DNA of 11,033 nucleotides from an uncultured Eubacteriales bacterium (GTDB taxonomy: Bacteria; Bacillota; Clostridia; UMGS1810): positions 1 through 11,033 of the forward strand of contig CABUQL010000021.1 of assembly GCA_902493665.1 (NCBI GenBank). Reading direction: 5' to 3'. This document shows positions 1 to 6,353 of this stretch, piece after piece. The position numbers and the translations under genes are program-made. The notes below the pieces were generated by a model that saw only the letters and a program-made list of their open reading frames with translations, had not been told where the DNA came from and did no database searches. Within the stretch, counting starts at the first letter, position 1. Each line of letters begins with the position of its first letter.

Positions 1-1
1 C

Positions 2-448
2 GGAATGCACTTATACAAATTAGAATATAAAATTTTTGATAAAAACGGAAATGATATAACCTTTTCCGTAACCAATGCATTGGAAACAGAGAAAGATCTG
101 ATCGAAATGGAGGATCCGATAAGAACAGTGGAGTTATTTTTTAAGGCTTTTTATAATCAGGATTTTGAGAAAATGAAAAGATACTGCACTCAAAGCTGTG
201 TAGACAATTTCTTTGGCGATGATTATGTTTTCGGCATGAAAAAAGCAATGCCTTTAAGCATAGCCACAGTTGATAATTTAGCAGAAAAAGGTTTTACTGA
301 CGGCGAATGGATTGCGCAGCCGAAAGTAAAAATGATACCTGCCGAAAATTCTGTTTTTGATCCGAATCAAACCGAAACGTCATTTTATTTAATATTAAAA
401 CAGCAAAACGGCAAATATTTTATTGACGAGTTTGCGACGGGACTTTAA
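2..448 (+). CDS. 3' end of a protein of unknown function (NTF2-like/DUF4829-like C-terminal part)
   Basis: The reading frame is open to the left edge. The first ATG (position 5) has no visible ribosome binding site, so this is probably the C-terminal part of a longer protein and not a complete 147-residue one. Residues from about 37 onward (EDPIRTVELFFKAFYNQDFEKM) look like the opening helix of an NTF2-like or DUF4829-type domain, in which a short helix of the form 'hhxxFhxAhxxxDxxxM' precedes a curved sheet. The final strand (QNGKYFIDEF) fits the usual closing strand of such folds. No catalytic motif, signal peptide or membrane segment is visible in this part. The gene converges on the 562-777 gene, and a bidirectional hairpin separates them. 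The fold assignment is inferred from sequence pattern only. Confidence 0.6.
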   Translation, partial: GMHLYKLEYKIFDKNGNDITFSVTNALETEKDLIEMEDPIRTVELFFKAFYNQDFEKMKRYCTQSCVDNFFGDDYVFGMKKAMPLSIATVDNLAEKGFTDGEWIAQPKVKMIPAENSVFDPNQTETSFYLILKQQNGKYFIDEFATGL

Positions 449-489
449 TTAAAATAAAATTTGACAGACAAACAATAAATCATCAAAGC

Positions 490-535
490 AAAAAAGCACG
501 CATACCACTCAAAAAGTGATATGCGTACTTTTTTA
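490..535. terminator. Bidirectional intrinsic terminator between convergent genes
   Basis: A 19-bp inverted repeat has arms at 491-509 (AAAAAGCACGCATACCACT) and 515-533, with two G-U-type positions and a 5-nt loop. The left arm starts with an A run and the right arm ends with a T run, so the hairpin can end transcription from either side. It lies between the + gene ending at 448 and the - gene ending at 562. Confidence 0.85.
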
Positions 536-561
536 TAAGGGAATTAATCTGACAATCTTTT

Positions 562-777
562 TTAATATTTTACTATTACATACACTACCGCAAGTGCAAA
601 AAGCGTGCAGACAAGGCTTGCAAGCACCACCTTAAATTTTGCGTCGTCACAGTTTTTTTCAGGCTCGGTTTTGGAAATAAGTTTAAGTATAATATCATCG
701 GCCTGGGTTAATATGTCTTTGTAGTTTTTATCTGTGCATGCTCTGTTTTCCTTATTGTTGTCATCTTTTGACCGCAT
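562..777 (-). CDS. Small single-pass membrane protein, unknown function
   Basis: This is a 71-residue protein I do not recognise. The N-terminal ~45 residues are hydrophilic and charged, rich in K, D, N and E. Residues ~49-69 form one hydrophobic helix, followed only by a Lys and a Tyr, so it looks like a tail-anchored or bitopic protein. Cysteines are at 14, 43 and 57. The ATG is preceded by a purine-rich GGGGAGAGGG (- strand, ~782-791), which supports real translation. It lies 91 nt downstream of spoIIE on the same strand with no terminator between, so it may be cotranscribed with spoIIE. No homologous function is claimed. Confidence 0.65.
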   Translation of the reverse strand: MRSKDDNNKENRACTDKNYKDILTQADDIILKLISKTEPEKNCDDAKFKVVLASLVCTLFALAVVYVIVKY

Positions 778-868
778 ATATCCCTCTCCCCTTTTTAAGC
801 TGACTAAACCAAAGTATCTAAGCTTATCAGCCGTTATGATATTACAATTATTTCCTTATTTTTTTATA

Positions 869-3190
869 TTATACAGCCTCACTCCAAACTCTTGCGGCAA
901 TAACCGTCATATCGTCTTTTTTCTCGCCGTCCGTATTTTCAAGCGCCTTTTTTATAAGAATATCACTTATAACTTTCGGGTTTTTGGAGTTTATTTCTTT
1001 CAGCGTTTCCATTTCCCAGTTTTCTTCGCCGGAGTCCGCAACGCCGTCGCTCATCATAATAATCATACTGTCTTTTTTAATTTTTCTAACGCACTGTGTT
1101 AAATCGACTTTTTCAAGTATTCCCATCGGTATTGATGAAAACATTATCTTTTCAACACTGTTGCCCGTTTTAATATAGCTTTGCGCTCCGCAGATTTTTA
1201 TAAATTTTGCACTTCCCGCACATAAATCAACAGAACACAAATCCATTGTTGAAAACATATCGTTTTCGCTTTTTAAAAGCAGAGCCGAATTTATTAAATT
1301 AAGCGATGTTTCCGCCTCAAAGCCCGCTTCAAAAAATCCTTCCAAAAGCTTTATTGCAGAAACGCTTTCACTGTGGGCGTCGTCGCCGCTGCCCATTCCG
1401 TCGCTTATTGCCATAACGTGTCCGCCGCCGTCAAGACAAACGGAAAGATAACTGTCGCCGCTTTTTTCTTCTCCGTCTTTGCATCTTGAACTTACGCTTA
1501 CATCAATCGAAAACTTTTCCTCAGGCAAGATTTTTATAACTGCCTCACCGTTTGTTTTTATGGCTTTTCCGATTCTCACTTTTTGTCCGACCGCATTTGC
1601 AACCGCCTCTTTAATGCTCTCGTCGTTGTCTTCGGAATAATTCTTGACGGATATCATAACTTCAAATTTATTGTCTTTTTTTAAGATGACCCACACGTAA
1701 CTGCTTTTTATGCCGAGCTTGTCCAGCTCGTTTTTAATTACGTCTTCCATCTCAATATCAGTGCCCTCACAAACGTCATCCGATATACTTTTTATAACTC
1801 CGGATATGTTTTTAAGCTGGTTTGCAGCGTTTTTTCTGCTTTCGTAAAGCTTTGCACGCCATATTCTGTCATTTTTGAAACCTTCCGTCATATTGTTAAA
1901 TGCAAGGGCAAACTCGGCTTGGTTCGTGCATTTGTTTTTAAAGGATACTGGCATATTATCGGGCGAGATTTTGCCTTTTTCTTCCGATATTTTAAGCATA
2001 TCGAGCATTTGTCTGTATGTTTCTTTATAATCGCTCTGCCAGCATACATATTTTGTAGGGCACGATGCGCAGACCTTTTCGGAAGCGCAGTTAAACATAT
2101 TTATTATGTCTGACTTTTTGTATTTAAAGTTTTTTATCTGCAAAAACATTTTTGAAAGCTCGTCAATTGAATTTGCCGCTTTTGACATTCTTTTCCGTAT
2201 GATATTTTGCGCCTCTTCATTTTTTTGAAGCAAATCGGCACCGCAAAGTCTTTTTTGCCCGAACGATGTTAAAAATGAAACGGCTTTTTCGGGCAAAACA
2301 AAAAACAAAACCGTTGCCGCAAGTATATCATAAACATTTAAAAGCATTTCTGACGCAGGGTTTAAAAAAATTGAAGAAAGCGACGCAGATAAAATAAATC
2401 CAAGACTCACCCCTACTCTGCCCTGCATTTTAAAAAATCCCGAACAAAGAGCCGCAAATGCGTACGTTCCGACAATTGCCGCCATATTGTAATTTTTAAT
2501 TCCGTTTACTATTCCCACAACAACGCCTATTGCCGCGCCGATTCCGATTTCGCCTTTCTGGCACATCACAAGTATAAGCGTAATGCTTAAAACATTGCTT
2601 AAGCTTACGGTGTAAAATGACGGAATTTTTGAAAGACTAAGTATTAAAATTGCATAAACTGCCGTTGCGCAAAGTATTTCTTCGCTTGAAACAATACTTC
2701 TTTTGGCAGAGCCTCTTATAAGGCTTAACCCGCTTTTTATAATGTAAACTCCGCCAAAGCACAAAAGCGCTTCAACCGCACCCGTTGCAATATCAAAAAG
2801 CAAAAGTCCGCTTACAAGACTTTGTGCCATACCGGACAGAAAAAGCAGCATTGCCATTACTCCGGCTTTTATGTATGTTTTTTCAATTTTTATAAATGCC
2901 GATGCGAATGTGTAAATCATAAGCGGAAATATGTATTTTATAAATCCGGTTGCACCGCCGTTTAAAAGCATTCCCAAAAACACACCCAAAAATTTTGCAA
3001 TCCAGCTTCCGTTTTCGTACCGTGCCGCATAATAAGCAAGTCCGAACGGAGCGCACGAGGAGAATACGGCGGAATTTGAAAAAGCAACGCCGAAGGCAAA
3101 ATCAATCGCCTCATCGGCATAGAATTTCAAATCCCTCTTTAAGTTTAATTTGCCGCTGCCAAGCGGAAGCGCCGTAAATGATTTTGACAT
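869..3190 (-). CDS. spoIIE: Stage II sporulation protein E, PP2C-type serine phosphatase
   Basis: SpoIIE dephosphorylates SpoIIAA-P (the sigma-F anti-anti-sigma factor) at the polar septum, which activates sigma-F in the forespore. The 773-residue protein has the family layout. Residues ~25-305 form a multi-pass membrane region. A central cytoplasmic part follows with a cysteine cluster (C368, C374, C377, C383 ending in CW) that is typical of SpoIIE. A C-terminal PP2C/SpoIIE phosphatase domain spans ~575-770. Metal-binding acidic motifs are visible: GDS at 578-580, SDGMGSG at 596-602, SDGVADS at 714-720 and DDMTV at 759-763. The Bacillus subtilis protein is 827 residues, so this one is full length for a clostridial form. 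The ATG at 3190 follows AAGGGGTG on the - strand. It is preceded by a likely Spo0A-activated promoter and followed by a small membrane-protein gene. Confidence 0.97.
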   Translation of the reverse strand: MSKSFTALPLGSGKLNLKRDLKFYADEAIDFAFGVAFSNSAVFSSCAPFGLAYYAARYENGSWIAKFLGVFLGMLLNGGATGFIKYIFPLMIYTFASAFIKIEKTYIKAGVMAMLLFLSGMAQSLVSGLLLFDIATGAVEALLCFGGVYIIKSGLSLIRGSAKRSIVSSEEILCATAVYAILILSLSKIPSFYTVSLSNVLSITLILVMCQKGEIGIGAAIGVVVGIVNGIKNYNMAAIVGTYAFAALCSGFFKMQGRVGVSLGFILSASLSSIFLNPASEMLLNVYDILAATVLFFVLPEKAVSFLTSFGQKRLCGADLLQKNEEAQNIIRKRMSKAANSIDELSKMFLQIKNFKYKKSDIINMFNCASEKVCASCPTKYVCWQSDYKETYRQMLDMLKISEEKGKISPDNMPVSFKNKCTNQAEFALAFNNMTEGFKNDRIWRAKLYESRKNAANQLKNISGVIKSISDDVCEGTDIEMEDVIKNELDKLGIKSSYVWVILKKDNKFEVMISVKNYSEDNDESIKEAVANAVGQKVRIGKAIKTNGEAVIKILPEEKFSIDVSVSSRCKDGEEKSGDSYLSVCLDGGGHVMAISDGMGSGDDAHSESVSAIKLLEGFFEAGFEAETSLNLINSALLLKSENDMFSTMDLCSVDLCAGSAKFIKICGAQSYIKTGNSVEKIMFSSIPMGILEKVDLTQCVRKIKKDSMIIMMSDGVADSGEENWEMETLKEINSKNPKVISDILIKKALENTDGEKKDDMTVIAARVWSEAV

Positions 3191-3241
3191 TAGTTACACC
3201 CCTTATCATTTGTCATTTAATCTTTTTAAAACGTATAATTA

Positions 3242-3276
3242 ATTATAATTTGATTTGGCGGTAAAATCTTGTCAAA
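3242..3276 (-). promoter_or_regulatory. spoIIE promoter: consensus boxes with a 22-bp spacer and a Spo0A-box-like sequence
   Basis: On the - strand a perfect -35 TTGACA lies at 3275-3270 and a perfect -10 TATAAT at 3247-3242, separated by 22 bp. A 17-bp reading would give only CAAATT as -10. In B. subtilis, the Spo0A-dependent sigma-A promoters of spoIIG and spoIIE have similarly long spacers (about 21-22 bp) and 0A boxes at the -35. The + strand TGTCAAA at 3270-3276 fits the 0A-box core TGTCRAA and overlaps the -35. A second, weaker TTCAAAA match sits 20 bp upstream (~3291-3297). The promoter lies about 50 nt upstream of the spoIIE ATG. Spo0A control is inferred from this architecture. Confidence 0.68.
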
Positions 3277-3402
3277 ATATATAAAAACAATTCAAAAACT
3301 TATTTACTTAATTTGATATAAAATGCCCAAATCCGCAAAAAAATCATAACTTTCTTTTTTATTGCCGATTTTTTTACAAATTGCTCAAAAAACAAATCAA
3401 TA

Positions 3403-3449
3403 AAAACAAAAATAACCCTCATACGCATTTTTTTGCGCACAAGGGTTAT
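3403..3449 (-). terminator. Intrinsic terminator of the mgtE-lipoprotein operon
   Basis: Reading the - strand, ATAACCCT (end of the right arm at 3449-3435) pairs with AGGGTTAT of the left arm (3426-3412). The outer 8 bp are perfect, an internal mismatch region follows, and GCGC/GCGC closes the stem around a short A-rich loop. A T-rich tail (TTTTTGTTTTTA) follows at ~3411-3400. The hairpin begins 13 nt after the lipoprotein stop codon and separates this operon from spoIIE. Confidence 0.72.
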
Positions 3450-3462
3450 CTCTTTAGAATTT

Positions 3463-4422
3463 TTATTTTTCAACAATAATTTTTGTGATTTTATAATCTT
3501 CCTTTTCTTTTTCAAGCATGAAGATTACATTATATTCTCTTTTAACTCTGTATTTTGCGTAATATTCGTCTTTATTTTCGCTGTCATAAACATTTAAAAC
3601 GCTTTCGGTTATCTTTTCGGCCTCCGACAAAAGACTGCCTGTCTTTATGCCGCCGAGTATGCTTACATCTTTTGATGTATACTCTGCTTTTACAACCTCC
3701 GATTTAAGCATTGTTTTCGCACTGTCGTCTTCGGTAAAATCAAAATACAAAATAACCGGACACACTTTTTCATTATACGAAATTTTTGCAAGTCTGTCTA
3801 TAAACTCTCTCTTGTAGTCGGTGCCGAAAATATCATTAACTTCGGAAAGATTAAGCCGCATAAAATCTTCGGTTTCGTAGTTTTTGCCTTTTATTTTTTC
3901 ATATAAAAACTCTTTGTCGGCTCCGAGCGACGCAATTGAATTTATATAAATTTTCTTTGCGTCATCTTTAAATGACGTGCCGTTTGAGAAAACTTTAAGC
4001 GCCGAAAACGGGAAATATGTTTTTTTGCCGATTGTTACCGTATCGTATTTTGCATCGCCTATAACAACCTTTGCATCGGATTTTCTGTATATTTTGCCTT
4101 CTTTTCCGGCTTCGTTTTTATCATAATACTTAATTTTTCCCTTGTAATACTCGGGCTCGATTTCAGCATCTTTTTTTAAATCCGTTTTATATGTTTTTCC
4201 GCTTTTTGAAACGTTAAATCCGTAATGCGAAAGGTCGTCAGTGCTCACATAAAGCTCGCCTTCTATGTCATAAGAAGGTATCGGATAATTATTTATACAG
4301 GCAACAACATTTGAATTTGTAACTTTTCCGTCGCCGCCGCTCTCACATCCTGCAAAAAGCGAAAGTGTTAATATCAAAACCGCAAATAAAATGATTTTTT
4401 TGTTAATAATTTTTCTGTCCAT
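3463..4422 (-). CDS. Lipoprotein with copper-amine-oxidase-like N domains, in operon with mgtE
   Basis: This 319-residue protein starts with a Lys-rich n-region, a hydrophobic stretch (~10-22) and the lipobox LFAGC, which predicts lipidation at Cys26 and anchoring outside the membrane. Residues ~44-72 (INNYPIPSYDIEGELYVS, then DDLSHYGF) match the pattern of clostridial copper-amine-oxidase N-terminal-like (PF07833-type) surface domains. A second, weaker copy is at ~119-160 (TIGKKTYFPFSAL, ending KKIYI). These domains are usually structural and are not oxidases. The C-terminal half (~175-319) contains GGIKTGSLLSEAEK followed by alternating strands, which recalls DUF4309-like repeats, but I cannot assign it. 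The ATG follows GGAG at 4433-4430, 7 nt upstream. The gene starts 19 nt after mgtE and should share its M-box control. Function unknown. Confidence 0.85.
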   Translation of the reverse strand: MDRKIINKKIILFAVLILTLSLFAGCESGGDGKVTNSNVVACINNYPIPSYDIEGELYVSTDDLSHYGFNVSKSGKTYKTDLKKDAEIEPEYYKGKIKYYDKNEAGKEGKIYRKSDAKVVIGDAKYDTVTIGKKTYFPFSALKVFSNGTSFKDDAKKIYINSIASLGADKEFLYEKIKGKNYETEDFMRLNLSEVNDIFGTDYKREFIDRLAKISYNEKVCPVILYFDFTEDDSAKTMLKSEVVKAEYTSKDVSILGGIKTGSLLSEAEKITESVLNVYDSENKDEYYAKYRVKREYNVIFMLEKEKEDYKITKIIVEK

Positions 4423-4441
4423 ATTTTTTCTCCGAAATAGT

Positions 4442-5356
4442 TTATTTTATCAGCTTGTCCATAAAAAGATTTGCAACATTAAAGAATATAAGCACCGAAC
4501 AAGTGTCAAGGATTGTTGTTATAAGCGGTGCCGCCATAATTGCAGGGTCAAGTTTGCATTTTTTTGCAGCAATGGGAAGCGCACATCCGATAACCTTTGC
4601 AAGAACGACAATTGACATAAGCGTAATTGCAAGAACAAGCGCCAGAACATATGCGGACACTTCGTTTGAACTGTGATAAATCCAAACAATTCTTAAGCTG
4701 TTTACAAGAGCAAGCAAAAATCCTACCACAATGGCAATTCTAAACTCTTTGAAAACCGCTCTGAAAAGGTCTTTCGGCTTTATTTCGTCAAGCGCAATAC
4801 CTCTTATAATCATTGTCGACGACTGCGAACCGCAGTTTCCGCCCGTTCCCATAAGCATTGGGATAAACGATACAAGAAGCGGCACTGTTTTAAATGCGTC
4901 TTCATATTTTTGAATTATCATTCCCGTAATCGTTGCGGAAAGCATCAAAAACAAAAGCCATACAATTCTGTTTCTTGCGTGCGTCCAGACAGACGTTTTA
5001 AAATAAGACTCCGTTGCGGGACTGATTGCCGCCATTTTTGAAAAGTCCTCAGTGCTTTCTTCAACAAGGACATCCATAGCGTCGTCAAACGTTACAATTC
5101 CGACAAGTCTGTTTTCATTGTCAACAACGGGGATTGCCAAAAAGTCATATTTGTCAAACATTCTTGCTATATCTTCTTTATCGTCAAGCGTGTTTGCATA
5201 AATAATGTTTGTTTCCATTATATCGCTTATAATCGCCTTTTCGTCCGATAAAAGAAGCGTTTTAATGCTTACCAGTCCCTGAAGTTTTCTATTGTTATCG
5301 ATAACATAGCAGGTGTATATGGTTTCTTTATCTGATTCTTTCAAATGCCTGGGCAA
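4442..5356 (-). CDS. mgtE: MgtE magnesium transporter, C-terminal fragment (rest of CBS pair and membrane domain)
   Basis: MgtE is a Mg2+ channel/transporter of the cytoplasmic membrane, gated by its cytosolic N and CBS domains. This frame carries the rest of CBS1 (from KETIYTCYVIDNNRKL), CBS2 (~42-98, with FLAIPVVDNENRLVGIVTFDD) and the five-helix membrane domain (~125-300). Family hallmarks in the membrane part are GTGGNCGSQSS (~170-180) and LDPAIMAAPLITTILD; the final Asp of that motif (D284) corresponds to the conserved Mg2+-binding Asp of the pore. The only available start is a TTG at 5356, inside what should be the middle of a CBS domain. It has a weak AAAGGA about 10 nt upstream, so independent initiation is possible but doubtful. 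It overlaps the upstream fragment by 29 bp in another frame. The two together form one MgtE of normal length. Confidence 0.85.
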   Translation of the reverse strand: MPRHLKESDKETIYTCYVIDNNRKLQGLVSIKTLLLSDEKAIISDIMETNIIYANTLDDKEDIARMFDKYDFLAIPVVDNENRLVGIVTFDDAMDVLVEESTEDFSKMAAISPATESYFKTSVWTHARNRIVWLLFLMLSATITGMIIQKYEDAFKTVPLLVSFIPMLMGTGGNCGSQSSTMIIRGIALDEIKPKDLFRAVFKEFRIAIVVGFLLALVNSLRIVWIYHSSNEVSAYVLALVLAITLMSIVVLAKVIGCALPIAAKKCKLDPAIMAAPLITTILDTCSVLIFFNVANLFMDKLIK

Positions 5357-5846
5357 CCGTCATATTTCCTTTAAGGTCAATAAACTCGATTGTCATTATG
5401 CTTCCCGCACTGTCTTTTGGATATTTTAAAATATCGTTTATTGCCTTTCTTGTTTCCGGATGCGTGTTTTTAAGTATTCTCTTTACCACGTTTGCCGGCA
5501 TTTCTTCAATAATGTCTACCGCATCGTCGACAAAAAGCTCGTCCAAAACCTCTTTAAGTTCGCGGTCGGTAAACGATTTAATAAGAGTTTCCTGAGTGTC
5601 GCCGTCCATATCTACAAACGTTTCGGCGGCAAATTCTTTCGGAAGTATTCTGAAAATTACAGGCAGATATTTTTCTTCCATTTCGCTTAAAATAAGCGCA
5701 ACGTCGGTTGAATTAAGTTTTATAAGAATTTCTTTTACTTTTGAAATTCTTCTTTGTGAAAGAAGCTTTGTTATTTCATCAATATATTTTTCAGTATCGG
5801 GATTTGATGTGTCAAGATTATCGTTATCTATGTTTTTTTCTTCCAA
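5328..5846 (-). CDS. mgtE: MgtE magnesium transporter, N-terminal fragment (N domain and start of CBS1), ended by frameshift
   Basis: This 172-residue frame holds the helical MgtE N domain (~20-130, with DAVDIIEEMP and the conserved start of the connecting segment) and the first part of CBS1 (SAGSIMTIEFIDLKGNMTVAQAFERIR). It stops at a TAA exactly where the family continues into the second CBS1 strand. That strand is found in another frame in the next fragment. The start is a TTG at 5846: AAAGGAGG lies 9 nt upstream, and two in-frame TAA codons sit directly before the ribosome binding site, so no earlier start is possible. The gene is preceded by an M-box riboswitch with its own promoter. By itself the fragment would be a soluble Mg2+-sensing domain without a pore. 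The break may be a true mutation, an assembly error or, less likely, a recoding site. Confidence 0.85.
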   Translation of the reverse strand: MEEKNIDNDNLDTSNPDTEKYIDEITKLLSQRRISKVKEILIKLNSTDVALILSEMEEKYLPVIFRILPKEFAAETFVDMDGDTQETLIKSFTDRELKEVLDELFVDDAVDIIEEMPANVVKRILKNTHPETRKAINDILKYPKDSAGSIMTIEFIDLKGNMTVAQAFERIR

Positions 5847-5855
5847 TTTCTTGTT

Positions 5856-5863
5856 CCTCCTTT
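5856..5863 (-). promoter_or_regulatory. Ribosome binding site deciding the TTG start of mgtE
   Basis: The - strand reads AAAGGAGG, a near-perfect Shine-Dalgarno sequence, 9 nt before the TTG at 5846. In-frame TAA TAA codons overlap its upstream side and exclude a longer protein. Confidence 0.85.
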
Positions 5864-5897
5864 ATTAAATATCAAAAAGCAACAAGACATAATCCTT

Positions 5898-5987
5898 CTA
5901 TAAAAAATGCAAAACGGCCGAAAAACTTACAGCCGAAAAACTGCATAAATTAGGTGGTTTTATGTCTTTCGTACTGTCCGCAGCCAT
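5898..5987 (-). CDS. Possible 29-residue leader ORF between M-box terminator and mgtE
   Basis: On the - strand an ATG at 5987 opens a frame of 29 codons ending in TAG, 51 nt before the mgtE start. A GAAAGGGA lies about 8 nt upstream and could serve as a ribosome binding site. The peptide begins MAADSTKDIKPPN (acidic residues and a Pro-Pro pair) and continues CSFSAVSFSAVLHFL, a hydrophobic end made from a tandem 15-bp repeat. It lies downstream of the riboswitch terminator, so it would be translated only from read-through transcripts. Proline codons in leader ORFs control Mg2+ transporter genes in enterobacteria (mgtL), but no relationship is shown here. It may be chance. Confidence 0.3.
   Translation of the reverse strand: MAADSTKDIKPPNLCSFSAVSFSAVLHFL
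5913..5942 (-). repeat. Tandem 15-bp direct repeat in the mgtE leader
   Basis: On the - strand AGTTTTTCGGCTGTA is followed at once by AGTTTTTCGGCCGTT, two units that differ at two positions. In the possible leader ORF they encode SFSAV twice. The repeat lies between the riboswitch terminator and mgtE. Confidence 0.75.
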
Positions 5988-6049
5988 TTAATCATCCCTT
6001 TCAAAAAAATTTGTACTTCTTTGTTTCCTGTAATCTCATTATTTCCGTT

Positions 6050-6090
6050 TTGAAATAAAAATAACCTGCGCTGATATCAGGCAGGTTAAA
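6050..6090 (-). terminator. M-box expression-platform terminator, with antiterminator pairing
   Basis: On the - strand AACCTGC (6087-6081) pairs with GCAGGTT (6069-6063). The loop sequence CTGATATCAG is itself palindromic and extends the stem. A T-rich tail (ATTTTTATTTC) follows at 6062-6052. The segment TTTAACC (- strand, 6090-6084) at the foot of the hairpin is exactly complementary to GGTTAAA (6116-6110), the 3' strand of aptamer helix P1. Two exclusive structures are therefore visible: P1 plus terminator with Mg2+, or antiterminator without. Confidence 0.85.
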
Positions 6091-6110
6091 ATTTAACTAA
6101 AAACAAAACT

Positions 6111-6257
6111 TTAACCGTTACAAGCTTTAGTATCGCAGGGCATGAAATTGCATTAAATCACACCTTGGTTCGATATGATTTGCTGACCCTCTTATAGTGT
6201 CTCCACCACTTCGCGGCAGCAACCCGTATCCCTGCGGTAACCTTACCTACCGATTAA
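6111..6257 (-). ncRNA. M-box (ykoK leader) magnesium riboswitch
   Basis: The - strand carries the conserved M-box blocks in order: GGTAGGTAAGG, then GGGATACGGGTTGCTGCC, GAGGGTCAGCA, AAGGTGTGATTTAATGCA and finally ACTAAAGCTTGTAACGG. The ends TTAATCGGTA (6257-6248) and TAACGGTTAA (6120-6111) can form helix P1 with one wobble and one mismatch. In the known class (B. subtilis mgtE/ykoK leader), Mg2+ compacts the aptamer, stabilises P1 and lets the terminator form, so transcription stops when Mg2+ is plentiful. A matching terminator lies just downstream, and the next large gene is mgtE, the classical target. Confidence 0.95.
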
Positions 6258-6261
6258 TATT

Positions 6262-6290
6262 ATTATACTACTTACATCATAATATGTCAA
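6262..6290 (-). promoter_or_regulatory. Sigma-A promoter of the M-box-mgtE-lipoprotein operon
   Basis: The - strand has TTGACA (6290-6285) and TATAAT (6267-6262), both perfect consensus, with a 17-bp spacer. Initiation near 6255 would place the transcript start at the very beginning of aptamer helix P1. Confidence 0.9.
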
Positions 6291-6300
6291 ATAAAATCAT

Positions 6301-6343
6301 AAACAAAAAATAAAGCAAATTCATATCATTTTTTGCCTTATTT
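6301..6343 (-). terminator. Intrinsic terminator of the GH26-like gene
   Basis: On the - strand AAATAAGGCAAA (6343-6332) pairs with TTTGCTTTATTT (6319-6308), 12 bp with one G-U, followed by a T run (6310-6301). It starts 10 nt after the hydrolase stop codon and just before the -35 of the mgtE operon promoter, insulating the two units. Confidence 0.75.
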
Positions 6344-6353
6344 TAGTTTTGAT

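Noticed and set aside
780..868. Possible hairpin (TAAGCT/AGCTTA and GCTGA/TCAGC) between spoIIE and the small membrane gene as terminator
   Set aside because: The two pairings are short, compete with each other, and no T run follows on the - strand.
734..1102. 122-codon + strand ORF opposite spoIIE and the small membrane gene
   Set aside because: It lies on the complement of two supported genes, with Phe/Tyr-rich composition typical of antisense of AT-rich coding DNA.
3300..3515. 71-codon - strand ORF, Lys-rich, overlapping the end of the lipoprotein gene
   Set aside because: It runs through the operon terminator, overlaps the lipoprotein in another frame, has low-complexity composition and no ribosome binding site.
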